Part shown: positions 1 to 7,561 of the stretch, one piece after another
Position numbering within the stretch: position 1 is the stretch's first letter
Layout: each line of letters begins with the position of its first letter
Assembly: GCF_017301735.1 (NCBI RefSeq)
Contig: NZ_CP071090.1
Location: 7,740,001 to 7,804,000 of the forward strand
From: Pyxidicoccus parkwaysis
GTDB taxonomy: Bacteria > Myxococcota > Myxococcia > Myxococcales > Myxococcaceae
DNA: 64,000 bases
Direction of reading: 5' to 3'
The notes under the pieces: generated by a model
Told to the model about the DNA's origin: nothing
The model's input: the letters and a program-made list of their open reading frames with translations, nothing else
The model's database searches: none
Program-made: the position numbers and the translations under genes

Positions 1-96
1 GACGATGCGCGCGGGACGCTCCCCTGCCCTCGCGCTGAAGGGCAGCAGCAGGAGCATCGACAGGACGGCCACGAGGGGGCGGTGCGACGACGGCAT
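1..96 (-). CDS. Secreted protein, N-terminal part only (gene runs off the window start)
   Basis: Only the first 32 codons are present. The ATG at 94-96 opens a typical Sec signal peptide: a short polar start (MPSSHR), a hydrophobic core ending in LLLLPF, and an Ala-Arg-Ala cleavage motif at about residues 22-24, followed by GERPARIV. The product is therefore probably exported, with no lipobox cysteine. The frame stays open to base 1. No strong Shine-Dalgarno sequence is seen before this ATG. It lies downstream of selD on the same strand, separated by the 62-bp duplicated segment. Function cannot be judged from this fragment. Confidence 0.6.
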   Translation of the reverse strand, partial: MPSSHRPLVAVLSMLLLLPFSARAGERPARIV

Positions 97-174
97 ACCG
101 GAGACAGATGCTAGCGGAGGGGGGCCACCAGAGCGAAATCCGGGCCGGCGCCAGAGGCGGGACGTTCAGCCGAG

Positions 175-298
175 GACGTCGGTGCAGGGGCGGTCCACTG
201 GAGACTGTGCGACGAAGCAGCAGGCGCTCAACCGATGACGTCGGTGCAGGGGCGGTCCACTGGAGGCTGTGCGACGAAGCAGCAGGCGCTCAGCCGAT
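175..298. repeat. Two tandem 62-bp copies at the 3' end of selD
   Basis: Bases 175-236 and 237-298 match at 60 of 62 positions. The right-hand copy overlaps the last codons and stop of selD. The left copy carries the same tail out of context, so that on the minus strand Thr-Asp-Val-Ile-Gly-stop recurs after the real Asp-Val-Ile-Gly-stop. A degenerate further trace of the junction lies at about 165-180. This looks like a recent slippage or tandem duplication in non-coding DNA. The rest of 97-289 shows no gene. Confidence 0.9.
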
Positions 299-1348
299 GA
301 CGTCGATGCCGGGGCGCCCCGCCCGCACTTCACCGATGAGCGCGGCGTCCACGCCCGCCGCCTCCAGCGCCTTGAGCGCCTTCAGCGCATGGCGGGCAGG
401 CACGCTGGCCAGGAGGCCGCCGTTGGTCTGCGCATCCGCGAGCACCCACTGGATGTGCTCGGGCAGCCCGTCCGGGAAGCGCACCTTCTTCTTCACGTGC
501 GTGAGGTTCGACTTGGTGCCACCGGGCACCACACCCTGCTCGGCCAGCGCGGCCACCTCGGTGATGAGCGGGATGCGCTCCAAATCCAGCGCCGCGCGCG
601 TCTTCGCGCCCTGCATCATCTCCAGCAGGTGGCCCAGCAGCCCGTAGCCCGTCACGTCCGTGAGGGCGTTCACCTTGAACTTCCCCGACGCGAACACCTC
701 GCCCGCGGCGCGGTTGAGCGCGGACATCACCGCCACCACGCGCTTGGAGAGCTGCTTCGACGCCACGCCCCGCTTGATGGCGGTGGTGGCGATGCCCGAG
801 CCCAGGGGCTTGGTGAGGAAGAGAACGTCCCCCGGCTTCGCGCCCGCGTTGGTGAGGACCTTCTTCGGGTTCACCACACCGGTGACGGCCATGCCGTACT
901 TCGGCTCCGGGTCCCTCACGCTGTGGCCGCCGAGGATGGGGATGCCCGCCTCGTCCGCCTTAGACTGGCCGCCGGCCAGAATCCTCGACAGCACCTTCAG
1001 CGGCTGACCGTCCGGGAAGCCCACCAGGTTGAGCGCGAAGAGCGGGCGCGCGCCCATGGCGTAGATGTCCGACAGGGCATTCGCCGCGGCGATGGCCCCG
1101 AACTGGAACGGGTCGTCCACCACGGGCGGGAAGAAGTCCACCGTCTCCACCACGGCCAGGCCGGGCGTGAGGCGATAGACGGCCGCATCGTCGTTGGTGG
1201 CGAAGCCGACCAAGGCGTGGGGACTGTGAGCAGTCTTCAGGTGGCGCAGGACCTGCGCCAGATCCGCGGGCCGCAGTTTCGCCGCTCAGCCCGCGCAGTG
1301 ACTCAATTCGGTGAGGCGCTTCGGCTTCACCGGCTGCTCGTCCGCCAT
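290..1348 (-). CDS. selD: Selenide, water dikinase (selenophosphate synthetase), itself a selenoprotein with in-frame UGA
   Basis: SelD makes selenophosphate from selenide and ATP, the selenium donor for selenocysteine and selenouridine synthesis. The product is 352 residues, close to the 347 of E. coli SelD, if the UGA at 1286-1288 is read as selenocysteine 21. The context is L-S-H-C-A-G-U-A-A-K, which aligns with E. coli Y-S-H-G-A-G-C17-G-C-K20, so Sec occupies the catalytic Cys17 position and K24 the catalytic lysine. Downstream family motifs follow: TNDDAAVY, VDFFPPVVDDP, GGHSVRDPEP, LTDVTGYGLLGH and DAQTNGGLL. The ATG at 1348 has AAGGGGAG about 7 bases upstream; an in-frame ATG at 1369 is a weaker alternative. 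A caller treating UGA as stop would start at 1213 and lose the active site. A stem-loop lies just after the UGA. It needs SelA, SelB and tRNA-Sec, none of which is in this window. Confidence 0.93.
1242..1288 (-). promoter_or_regulatory. Sec codon UGA and bacterial SECIS-like hairpin in selD
   Basis: The UGA is at 1288-1286 (minus strand). Twenty-five bases further on, a perfect 8-bp stem spans 1260-1242: UGGCGCAG, loop GUC, CUGCGCCA. The apical loop lies 34-36 nt after the UGA and begins with G. Published bacterial SECIS rules (SelB-binding hairpin inside the reading frame, loop 16-37 nt downstream, G at loop position 1 or 2) are met, near the far limit of the distance. SelB binding is inferred, not shown. 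Confidence 0.78.
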
Positions 1349-1372
1349 GGTGCTCCCCTTCCCCGTCATGAA

Positions 1373-1429
1373 GCGGCCCTGCGAGAGGGCCGCGAGTGTC
1401 CGTTAGATGCGGCCCCGCGAGAGGGCCGC
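1373..1429 (-). terminator. Tandem pair of GC-rich hairpins between the FHA gene and selD
   Basis: A 36-bp unit is repeated. Each copy has a perfect 7-bp stem GCGGCCC / GGGCCGC with a 7-base loop (1373-1393 and 1409-1429). They lie 10-66 bases after the FHA-gene stop and end just before the selD ribosome-binding site. No U-tract follows, so they may attenuate or process the transcript rather than terminate it outright. Confidence 0.55.
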
Positions 1430-1438
1430 GAGTGTCTG

Positions 1439-2380
1439 TCAGACCTTGCGCACGTAGTCGCGCTTCAGGAGCTGCGCGACCGCTTCCGCCGTCACCACGT
1501 CGTCCGCGTCCGCGCGGTCCAGCACCGCGCCGAAGGTGCCGTAGTTGTGCACCAGTTGGAGCACGTCGAGCATCTCCGGCGACAGCTCCTTGAGCGGCGG
1601 CGTCAGCGGCATGGCCAGCGCCAGCGGCGCGTCGAGCGCCGGCAGGCTCGGCTGCAGGCGCTTCATCTCGTCCAGCTGGCGGAGCGAGTCCATCAGGAGC
1701 GCCTCGGTGGACGAGTCCAGCTCCACCATGAACTCCTGGTTGTCCGCCGGGCGCAGCTCGAAGTCGCCCTGCTCCCAGGTGATGATGCGGTTGAAGCTCT
1801 TCTGCGGGCCCAGGTTGTGGTTCTCGTTGATGACCGCGTAGTACACGCGGCCCTGGCGCAGGTAGATGCGGCCTTCCTGGTCGCTGTTGACCACCAGCAC
1901 GCCGTTCTTCTTGGACGTGTGGAAGAGCTGGAGCAGGTCCGGGAGGGGAATCTCTTCAATCTTCCCCGTCATGGAGCTGGCCTTGTTGGTGGTGCGCGCG
2001 GCCTGGGCGGCGGCGGCCTCCTCCAGCTTCTGCTTGGCCATGCTCTCGTCGACGTTGGCGCCTTCCGCGCCCTGGTGGACGAGCTTGAGGATGGAGGTGC
2101 CGATGAGGATGCGGTCCCCCTCCTTCAGCCGGGCCTGCTTCACCTTCTCGCCGTTGACGAAGGTGCCGTTGGTGGAGCCCAGGTCCTCGATGGTGATCTT
2201 CCCGTCGCTGAAGCTGATCTTCGCGTGCTTGCGGGAGACCATGTCCTCGACGAGGACCATGTCCAGCTCGCTGGAACGGCCGATGACAATCTGCTTGTCC
2301 ACCTTCAGCGGGAACTCTCCACCCTGGTACTTCCCGGAGATGAACTTGAGGGCGTAGGTCTTTTGGGTGTCCATGATCAT
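1439..2380 (-). CDS. FHA domain plus DUF4388 (PATAN-like) protein
   Basis: The 313-residue product has an N-terminal forkhead-associated domain at about residues 5-100. It carries the phosphothreonine-binding signature GRSSELD, SRKHAKI and LGSTNGTFVNG, so it probably binds a Ser/Thr-kinase target; myxobacteria have many such kinases. A DUF4388 segment follows at about 140-240 (GKIEEIPLPDLLQLFH, then a GRIYLRQGRVYYA strand region), common in myxobacterial regulators. The ATG at 2380 shares its A with the TGA of the upstream TPR gene (TGATG), so translation is probably coupled; a second in-frame ATG is at 2374. The product looks cytoplasmic, with no signal peptide. The partner kinase is unknown. 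Confidence 0.85.
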   Translation of the reverse strand: MIMDTQKTYALKFISGKYQGGEFPLKVDKQIVIGRSSELDMVLVEDMVSRKHAKISFSDGKITIEDLGSTNGTFVNGEKVKQARLKEGDRILIGTSILKLVHQGAEGANVDESMAKQKLEEAAAAQAARTTNKASSMTGKIEEIPLPDLLQLFHTSKKNGVLVVNSDQEGRIYLRQGRVYYAVINENHNLGPQKSFNRIITWEQGDFELRPADNQEFMVELDSSTEALLMDSLRQLDEMKRLQPSLPALDAPLALAMPLTPPLKELSPEMLDVLQLVHNYGTFGAVLDRADADDVVTAEAVAQLLKRDYVRKV

Positions 2381-3102
2381 CAACCTGCCTGCTCCGGCGT
2401 GCCCGGGTCCTTCACCAGGTTGAGGTACATCTGCGCGCTCTTGTTATCAGGGCTGCGCGCCAGCACGTCCTCCCAGACCCGCACCGCCTCTGCCCGACGC
2501 CCGGCCGAGTACAGCGCCACGCCGTACTGGATACGGCCTGGGATGAAAGATGGGTTCTGCGCGATGACCTGCTCGTACTCGACGATGGCCGCCTCGTTGT
2601 CTCCCGCGTCACGCAGGGCATTGCCCAGCTTGAGGCGGATGTCCACGAACTGGGGGCAAAGCCCGAGCGCTCTCCGGTACTCTTCGATGGCCTTCGCCCA
2701 CGCGCCGCTGGAGGCGTAGACGTCTCCAATCTCGCCGTACATGTTGGCGATCTTCTTCTCGACGTAGGGGTCCAGCTCGCCAGGTCCGCTCTTCTGCTGG
2801 GAGAGGGCGGCCTGGTAGACCTCCTTCGCCTCGGCGTACTTCCCCATGTCGTTGTAGATGACGGCCAGGTTCAGGGCCGCCTCGGTATACGCGGGGTTGA
2901 GCTTCAGCGCGGACTCGAAGGCTCGCTGCGCCCGGGCGAACTGGCCCTGGTCGTGGTAGATGATGCCGAGCATGTTGAATACGTCCGCGAAGGTCGGATT
3001 CTGCTCGACAATCTTCGCGAGGTATTGCTCGGCCTGCGCGTACTGCTTCTTCTCGAAGTAGCCGCGCCCGAGGGTCAGTAGCTGCTTGAGGGGCTCTTCC
3101 AT
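2380..3102 (-). CDS. Tetratricopeptide-repeat protein
   Basis: The 240-residue protein is made almost wholly of TPR units: AEQYLAKIVEQNP, ARAQRAFESALKLNP, AEAKEVYQAAL, AIEEYRRALGLCP, AIVEYEQVIAQNP, AEAVRVWEDVLARSP. There is no signal peptide or membrane segment, so it is a likely cytoplasmic scaffold. Its stop overlaps the start of the FHA/DUF4388 gene by one base, which suggests the two act together. Upstream spacing to the next gene is 41 bases. The partner protein is unknown. Confidence 0.85.
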   Translation of the reverse strand: MEEPLKQLLTLGRGYFEKKQYAQAEQYLAKIVEQNPTFADVFNMLGIIYHDQGQFARAQRAFESALKLNPAYTEAALNLAVIYNDMGKYAEAKEVYQAALSQQKSGPGELDPYVEKKIANMYGEIGDVYASSGAWAKAIEEYRRALGLCPQFVDIRLKLGNALRDAGDNEAAIVEYEQVIAQNPSFIPGRIQYGVALYSAGRRAEAVRVWEDVLARSPDNKSAQMYLNLVKDPGTPEQAG

Positions 3103-3143
3103 GAATCGGCCCGAACGGGGGCCCTGCCTCCGAGGCGGCTAGC

Positions 3144-3848
3144 CTACATGAGCCCGGGCGAAAACAAGAATTCATCCCCACGAAGCGTGAGCGACAGTTG
3201 TCGCTCCCCTCGGGTATCCACAGGTCGCGACGGCAGTGCGCCCTGCAACCGCCAGTGTTCCGTGACGATGGCGTCGTCCCGCTCCAGCCGGACGTACCAG
3301 GCTTCCGCCCGGTAGCCGCGCGCGCGCATCTGCCGCAGCTCCTCCCACTCGGGGCCTCCCACACCGGGAGTGCCGGGCGCCGCCAGCCGCGCCAGTGCGT
3401 CCGCGTCCGCCGCCTGCAGCGCCCGGCGCCGGGACTCCAGCGCCGTCACCACGGCCAACAGTCGCGGAGCCGCGGTGCGCTCCGGCACCCAGTCCCCGTC
3501 GCGCCGGACGAAGGGCACCCGCTCCACCCCGTCGGTGCCGACTTCGGTGCGCCCCAGGGTGCCGTCGAAGTCCAGCGTGGCGAAGGCCTCGGCCCGCTCC
3601 CCGTCCGGCGCCACCGCCACGGTGATGCGCGCGAAGCGGTGCCGGCGGGACTTGAGGGGTACGTCGGAGCCGGGGACGGGCAGGGAGAGCCCCTCGACCT
3701 CGGTCTCCTTCAGGGCGGTGATGATTTCCGCCTCGGGGCCGGCGGCCGCGCCGAGAAAGCGCGGGGCGAAGACGGCCAGCGCTCCGCCCAGGGCCAACAG
3801 GACGATGAGGGCGCCGCCGAAGCGGCTCCACTCCTCGGTGGTCTTCAC
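3144..3848 (-). CDS. Membrane-anchored hypothetical protein
   Basis: The 234-residue protein has a single N-terminal hydrophobic segment at about residues 12-32 (GGALIVLLALGGALAVFAP) and a soluble remainder that is probably periplasmic. No known domain is recognised; the middle has a SNARE-like or NTF2-like alternation of strands (ARITVAVAPDGERAEAFATLDF). The GTG start at 3848 overlaps the stop of the BamD-like gene by 4 bases (GTGA), so the two are very likely co-translated and may share an envelope function. Confidence 0.75.
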   Translation of the reverse strand: MKTTEEWSRFGGALIVLLALGGALAVFAPRFLGAAAGPEAEIITALKETEVEGLSLPVPGSDVPLKSRRHRFARITVAVAPDGERAEAFATLDFDGTLGRTEVGTDGVERVPFVRRDGDWVPERTAAPRLLAVVTALESRRRALQAADADALARLAAPGTPGVGGPEWEELRQMRARGYRAEAWYVRLERDDAIVTEHWRLQGALPSRPVDTRGERQLSLTLRGDEFLFSPGLM

Positions 3849-4627
3849 GAGCCCAGCATGCGCTGGGCCCGCTCCGCGGCGGGCGTGCCGGGCAGGCGGC
3901 GCAGCACCTGGCGCAGCGTCTCCTCCGCCTTCTTCGGGTCATTCAGCTTCACGTAGGCGTTGTGCAGGTCGAAGAGGGCCGTCTCCTCGTACTTCGTGCC
4001 CGGGTAGCGGCGCAGCAGGCCCTCCAGGCGCTGGGCCACCGCCTTCCAGCGCTCGCGCTTCTGGTAGAAGCGGGCCACGTAGAGTTCGTGCTCCGCCAGG
4101 CGCCGGCGGGCCTCGTCCGCCTGGGCCTTGGCGTCGTCGGCGTACTCGGACTTCGGGTACTGGCGGCGGAAGTCCTCCATGGCCAGCAGCGCGGCCTGGA
4201 TTTCCCCCTGGTCCTTCTCCTCCGAGGGCGGCAGGGCGAAGAACTCCGAGGGGTAGTCCTCCACGTGCGTGAGGGCGGCGCGATAGGCGGCGTAGTCCAC
4301 CCGGGGGTGCGTGGGGTGGAGCTTGATGAAGGAGTCGTACTGCTCGCGCGCCTCCGGCCAGGCCTCGCGAGCGAAGTCCACGTCCGCCAGCCTGAGCTCG
4401 GCCTCGCGGGCCGCGTCCTGGTAGGGGAACTTCGCGCGGACGTACTCGAAGTACTTCTGGGCCTTGAGGAGGTCCTTGTTCTCCATGGCCTCCTCGCCGA
4501 GCCGCAGATTCTCGTCGGCGGAGCTGGCGTAGTTGGGCTCGCCGGCCTGCCCCGAGGACAGGGAGGCACAGCCGGAGGTGAGGAGCAGGGCGGCGGTCAG
4601 GAAGGCGACGACGGAACGCATCGCCAT
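3845..4627 (-). CDS. Outer-membrane assembly lipoprotein, BamD-like TPR protein
   Basis: The 260-residue lipoprotein has signal peptide MAMRSVVAFLTAALLLTSGC with lipobox LTSGC at residues 16-20, then TPR-like helices with the BamD pattern: A-QKYFEYVRAKFPYQD, AREQYDSFIKLHPTHP, LLAMEDFRRQYPKSEYADDA, RYPGTKYEETALFDLHNAYVKL. The length fits BamD (about 245 in E. coli). BamD helps insert beta-barrel proteins into the outer membrane. The start at 4627 has GGAGG nine bases upstream; an in-frame GTG at 4630 and ATG at 4621 are alternatives. Myxobacteria have several YfiO-like TPR lipoproteins, so this could be a paralogue. Confidence 0.75.
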   Translation of the reverse strand: MAMRSVVAFLTAALLLTSGCASLSSGQAGEPNYASSADENLRLGEEAMENKDLLKAQKYFEYVRAKFPYQDAAREAELRLADVDFAREAWPEAREQYDSFIKLHPTHPRVDYAAYRAALTHVEDYPSEFFALPPSEEKDQGEIQAALLAMEDFRRQYPKSEYADDAKAQADEARRRLAEHELYVARFYQKRERWKAVAQRLEGLLRRYPGTKYEETALFDLHNAYVKLNDPKKAEETLRQVLRRLPGTPAAERAQRMLGS

Positions 4628-4631
4628 CACG

Positions 4632-5156
4632 CTATTCCTCCGGACCGGAGGGGTCCAGTGAAGGTTCACCCAGCAGCCGGTGGATGACATCCTCGGCGAA
4701 GCCCCGGCTGTCGAGGAGCCTTCCGGCGCGGGCCCGCTCCTTCGCGTCGAGCGGACGGCCGAGCAGCCCCTTCCCCTCCAGCACCGCGCGCGCGGCGGCC
4801 AGGGCGTCGAAGCCCTCCGTGCCGCTCGCCTGCGCGAGGCCCTGACGGGCGGCGTCCTCCGAGAGCCCATGGGCCTCGAGGCGCTGGAGCACGGCGCGCG
4901 GGCCCAGCCGGCCCTTGCGCAGCAGCGCGGCGGCGCGCTCCTGGGCGAAGCGCGCGTCGTCGAGGTAGCCCCAGCCCATCACGCGGGAGAGGGCCTCCTC
5001 GCGGACCTTCTCCGCGAAGCCCTTTCGCACGAGGGCCGCGTCCAGTTCCTGTCGGCTGCGGGAGCGCACCGAGAGGAGCTTGAGGCAGGCGTCGGTGGCG
5101 CGACGGACGGCGTCAGGCCCGACGTCGCCGGGGGGACTGTCATCCTCCGGATGCAT
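4632..5156 (-). CDS. recX: Regulatory protein RecX
   Basis: The 174-residue product has three-helix RecX repeats: LKLLSVRSRSRQELDAALVRKGF, ALSRVMGWGYLDDARFAQ and LLRKGRLGPRAVLQRLEAHGL. RecX binds RecA filaments and limits their activity in recombination and SOS induction. The ATG at 5156 was chosen because the RecX core begins about 25 residues later and the upstream extension would start with a rare TTG. It is not next to recA here. It precedes the BamD-like gene by 4 bases on the same strand and is divergent from the gene at 5192. Confidence 0.85.
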   Translation of the reverse strand: MHPEDDSPPGDVGPDAVRRATDACLKLLSVRSRSRQELDAALVRKGFAEKVREEALSRVMGWGYLDDARFAQERAAALLRKGRLGPRAVLQRLEAHGLSEDAARQGLAQASGTEGFDALAAARAVLEGKGLLGRPLDAKERARAGRLLDSRGFAEDVIHRLLGEPSLDPSGPEE

Positions 5157-5191
5157 GGCGGGATACGTAGCATGTGGTAACAGGCCCAACC

Positions 5192-5929
5192 ATGCACCCC
5201 GTCCTCGCCCGCTTCCTCGCCGCTGATGCCGCCCGGGAGACGCTCCGCAAACAACAGTCCGGTGAAGCCCTCTCCCCCGAGGAGCAGGTGTTCATCGACG
5301 CCGCCAACGCGCACCCGAAGCACCGGGGGGTGCTGCTCGGCGTGGGCGGCCGCGCCCTGTCGTCCGATGCGCAGGCATCGCTGGTGCTGCTGGCCGCGCA
5401 CGCCGCGGCGCGCGCCCTGCGTGAGGACACCGAGCTGGCCGAGCCCACGCGCAAGGCGCGCGAGGCACTGGCCGAGGAAGGTGCAAGCGACGAGGAGGCG
5501 GACGCCTTCATCGCTTCGATTCTGCTGGAGGAGGCCTTCGGCTACGAGCAGGAGGTGGACTCCTTCGACGGCGAGTACGTGAAGGAGGCGCTGGGCGAGG
5601 TGCCCGCGCTGGCGGCGCTCACCAAGGAGGCGGTGGACGCGCTGTTCCTCGCGTTCGTGAAGGGCGCCGCGACGGACGCGGAGCGCAAGGTGCGCGAGGG
5701 CATGGCGCGCGCGCTGTTCGACATCGCGTGGTCCGAGGGCCCCGCGCCCATCAACCCCGAGCACATGGAGGCGCTGCTCGACGCGGAGGTGGTGGACCGG
5801 CCCGAGGAGGAGCAGGAGGCGAAGGTGCACGCCACCGCGCAGCTCCTCCAGGCACTGTCGAAGGAAGGCCTCGTGGGGCCGCTGCGCCTGTCGCGGCTGC
5901 GCGCGCTGCTGGGCGAAGAAGACGCTTGA
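5192..5929 (+). CDS. Conserved hypothetical protein
   Basis: The 245-residue, acidic and helix-rich protein has no signal peptide, membrane segment or recognised domain. It is Ala- and Glu-rich (AHAAARALREDTELAEPTRKAREALAEEGASDEEA) and reads like an all-alpha fold. The ATG at 5192 was chosen; the frame also contains an earlier GTG at 5174 that would overlap the short divergent promoter region. Only 35 bases separate it from recX on the other strand. The function is unknown. Confidence 0.75.
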   Translation: MHPVLARFLAADAARETLRKQQSGEALSPEEQVFIDAANAHPKHRGVLLGVGGRALSSDAQASLVLLAAHAAARALREDTELAEPTRKAREALAEEGASDEEADAFIASILLEEAFGYEQEVDSFDGEYVKEALGEVPALAALTKEAVDALFLAFVKGAATDAERKVREGMARALFDIAWSEGPAPINPEHMEALLDAEVVDRPEEEQEAKVHATAQLLQALSKEGLVGPLRLSRLRALLGEEDA

Positions 5930-5943
5930 GCGGCGGAAGCACA

Positions 5944-6022
5944 CGCGCGGCCACCGCTCAGCGGGTCAGCAACCGCTGAGCGTCGAGGCCGCGCGACGCT
6001 GGGGGCCGGGAGCACCGGCCCC
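5944..6022. terminator. Strong bidirectional hairpins between convergent genes
   Basis: Two stem-loops are seen. The first spans 5944-5995: outer arms CGCGCGGCC / GGCCGCGCG and perfect inner arms CGCTCAGCGG / CCGCTGAGCG around an 8-base loop. The second, 6002-6022, has arms GGGGCCGG / CCGGCCCC. They sit between the ends of the converging genes at 5929 and 6037. No long T-run follows. Confidence 0.65.
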
Positions 6023-6036
6023 GCTACGGCAGCAAC

Positions 6037-7431
6037 TCAGAAGCGCTCAATCTGGAAGTCGTCATCCCCACCCGCCGCAGGCGCGGGGGCTGGAGCGGGA
6101 GCAGGCGTCGGCGGAGGACGCGCGGCGGGCGCGGGAGGACGCGCGGCCGCAGGGGCCGGACCGGCGGGACGCGCCACGGGCGCCGGAGCCCCCGGACGCA
6201 TCGCCTGGGCCACCGGAGCCGGCGTGGGCGGAGCCGCCGCAGGAGCCGGGGCCGGAGCCGCCGCAGTGGGCGCGCCCTTCTGCGCGAAGGAGGCGGAGCC
6301 CGGAATGGGCCGCGCCTCGCCGGGCTTCGCGTCGAAGTTGTCCCACTTCGAGTCCGACGTGCCGCTGATGCCGGAGAAGCGCAGCGCGAAGTCGTCCGGA
6401 TTCGTCGCCTGACGGTGGGCCTCCTCGTACGTGACGAGCCCCTGGCGCACCAGGCTCATCAGCGACTGGTCGAAGGTCTGCATCCCGTACGAGTCCGTGC
6501 CCTGCGAAATCGCGTCGTGGATTTCCTTCGTGCGGTCCTTGTCCTCGATGAGCTCGCGCACGCGCGCCGTGACGCGCAGCACCTCCACCGCGGCCACGCG
6601 GCCCTTGCCGTCCGCGCGCGGCACGAGGCGCTGGCTCACCACGCCCTTGAGCACGCTCGCGAGTTGCAGGCGCACCTGCTTCTGCTGGTGCGGAGGGAAC
6701 GCGGACACGATGCGGTTGATGGTCTCCGTCGCGTCCAGCGTGTGCAGCGTGGACATCACGAGGTGGCCCGTCTCCGCCGCGTGGAGCGCCGTCTCAATCG
6801 TCTCGTGGTCACGCATTTCGCCCACGAGGATGACGTCCGGGTCCTGGCGCAGCGCGCTCTTGAGGGCCTGCGCGAAGCTCATCGTGTCCACGCCCACCTC
6901 GCGCTGGTTCACGATGGAGCGCTTGTCGCGAATGAGGAACTCGATGGGGTCCTCAATCGTCATGATGTGGCTCGTCTCATTGGCGTTGATGTGGTCGATC
7001 ATCGCCGCCAGCGTGGTGGACTTGCCGGAGCCCGTGGTGCCCGTCACCAGCACGAGGCCGCGCTCCTCGCCGCAAATCTTCGCGAGCACCTGGGGCAGCA
7101 GCAGGTCCTGCATCGTCATCACCTTGAAGGGGATGACGCGGAGCACCGCGCCCACCGTGCCGCGCTGCTGGAAGACGTTCACGCGGAAGCGGCCGAGGCC
7201 GGGGACGCCGTACGCGAGGTCCACCTCGTTGCTCGCCTTGAACTTCTCCTTCTGGAACTCGTTCATGATGCCGAAGGCCATGCGCGCGACCTCCTCCGGG
7301 GGGAGGCGGCGCCCGTCCTTGAGCGGCACCAGCGAGCCGTCCACGCGGAACATGGGCGGAAGGCCGGCCTTGAGGTGAATATCGGAGGCACCGCCGCGCA
7401 GGGCGATCTGCAGAATCTCGTTCAGTTCCAT
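6037..7431 (-). CDS. PilT-family type IV pilus retraction ATPase with Pro/Ala-rich C-terminal tail
   Basis: Residues 1-370 are a full PilT-type hexameric motor: N-terminal GASDIHLKAG, Walker A GTTGSGKST at 131-139, Asp box TIEDPIEF, Walker B-like LRQDPDVILVGEMRDHETIETAL and His box HLVMSTLHTLDA. The family retracts type IV pili and drives twitching (S) motility. Residues 375-455 are an unusual low-complexity tail of Ala, Pro and Gly ending GGDDDFQIERF; canonical PilT stops near 345-370. Myxobacteria carry several PilT paralogues, so I do not assign pilT itself. It is transcribed alone, away from other pil genes, behind the converging hairpins. Confidence 0.88.
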   Translation of the reverse strand: MELNEILQIALRGGASDIHLKAGLPPMFRVDGSLVPLKDGRRLPPEEVARMAFGIMNEFQKEKFKASNEVDLAYGVPGLGRFRVNVFQQRGTVGAVLRVIPFKVMTMQDLLLPQVLAKICGEERGLVLVTGTTGSGKSTTLAAMIDHINANETSHIMTIEDPIEFLIRDKRSIVNQREVGVDTMSFAQALKSALRQDPDVILVGEMRDHETIETALHAAETGHLVMSTLHTLDATETINRIVSAFPPHQQKQVRLQLASVLKGVVSQRLVPRADGKGRVAAVEVLRVTARVRELIEDKDRTKEIHDAISQGTDSYGMQTFDQSLMSLVRQGLVTYEEAHRQATNPDDFALRFSGISGTSDSKWDNFDAKPGEARPIPGSASFAQKGAPTAAAPAPAPAAAPPTPAPVAQAMRPGAPAPVARPAGPAPAAARPPAPAARPPPTPAPAPAPAPAAGGDDDFQIERF

Positions 7432-7500
7432 GAGCGTCCCGGATGGTAGCAGAGGCCTTCGGCCTCATGCGATGGGACCCCGCTGACCCCGAAACGACAA

Positions 7501-7532
7501 CGGCGGAGGCCCTCGAAAGAGGACCCCCGCCG
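7501..7532 (-). terminator. Terminator of the rplM-rpsI operon
   Basis: The hairpin has arms CGGCGGaGGcCCTC and GAGGaCCcCCGCCG closed by a GAAA tetraloop, 30 bases after the rpsI stop on the minus strand and followed there by TTGTCGTTT. A second small hairpin GAGGCC-TTC-GGCCTC lies at 7452-7466, just before the pilT-like start. The rest of 7432-7561 shows no gene. Confidence 0.72.
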
Positions 7533-7561
7533 CTGGGAGACAACCAAGCAGCCGAGTGGGC

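Noticed and set aside
290-1348. selD as a pseudogene broken by a nonsense codon
   Set aside because: The UGA sits exactly at the catalytic Cys position, the frame continues on both sides without decay and a SECIS-like hairpin follows. Recoding is a better explanation than mutation.
269-2719. An 816-codon plus-strand open frame
   Set aside because: It lies opposite selD, the FHA gene and part of the TPR gene and has no domain pattern.
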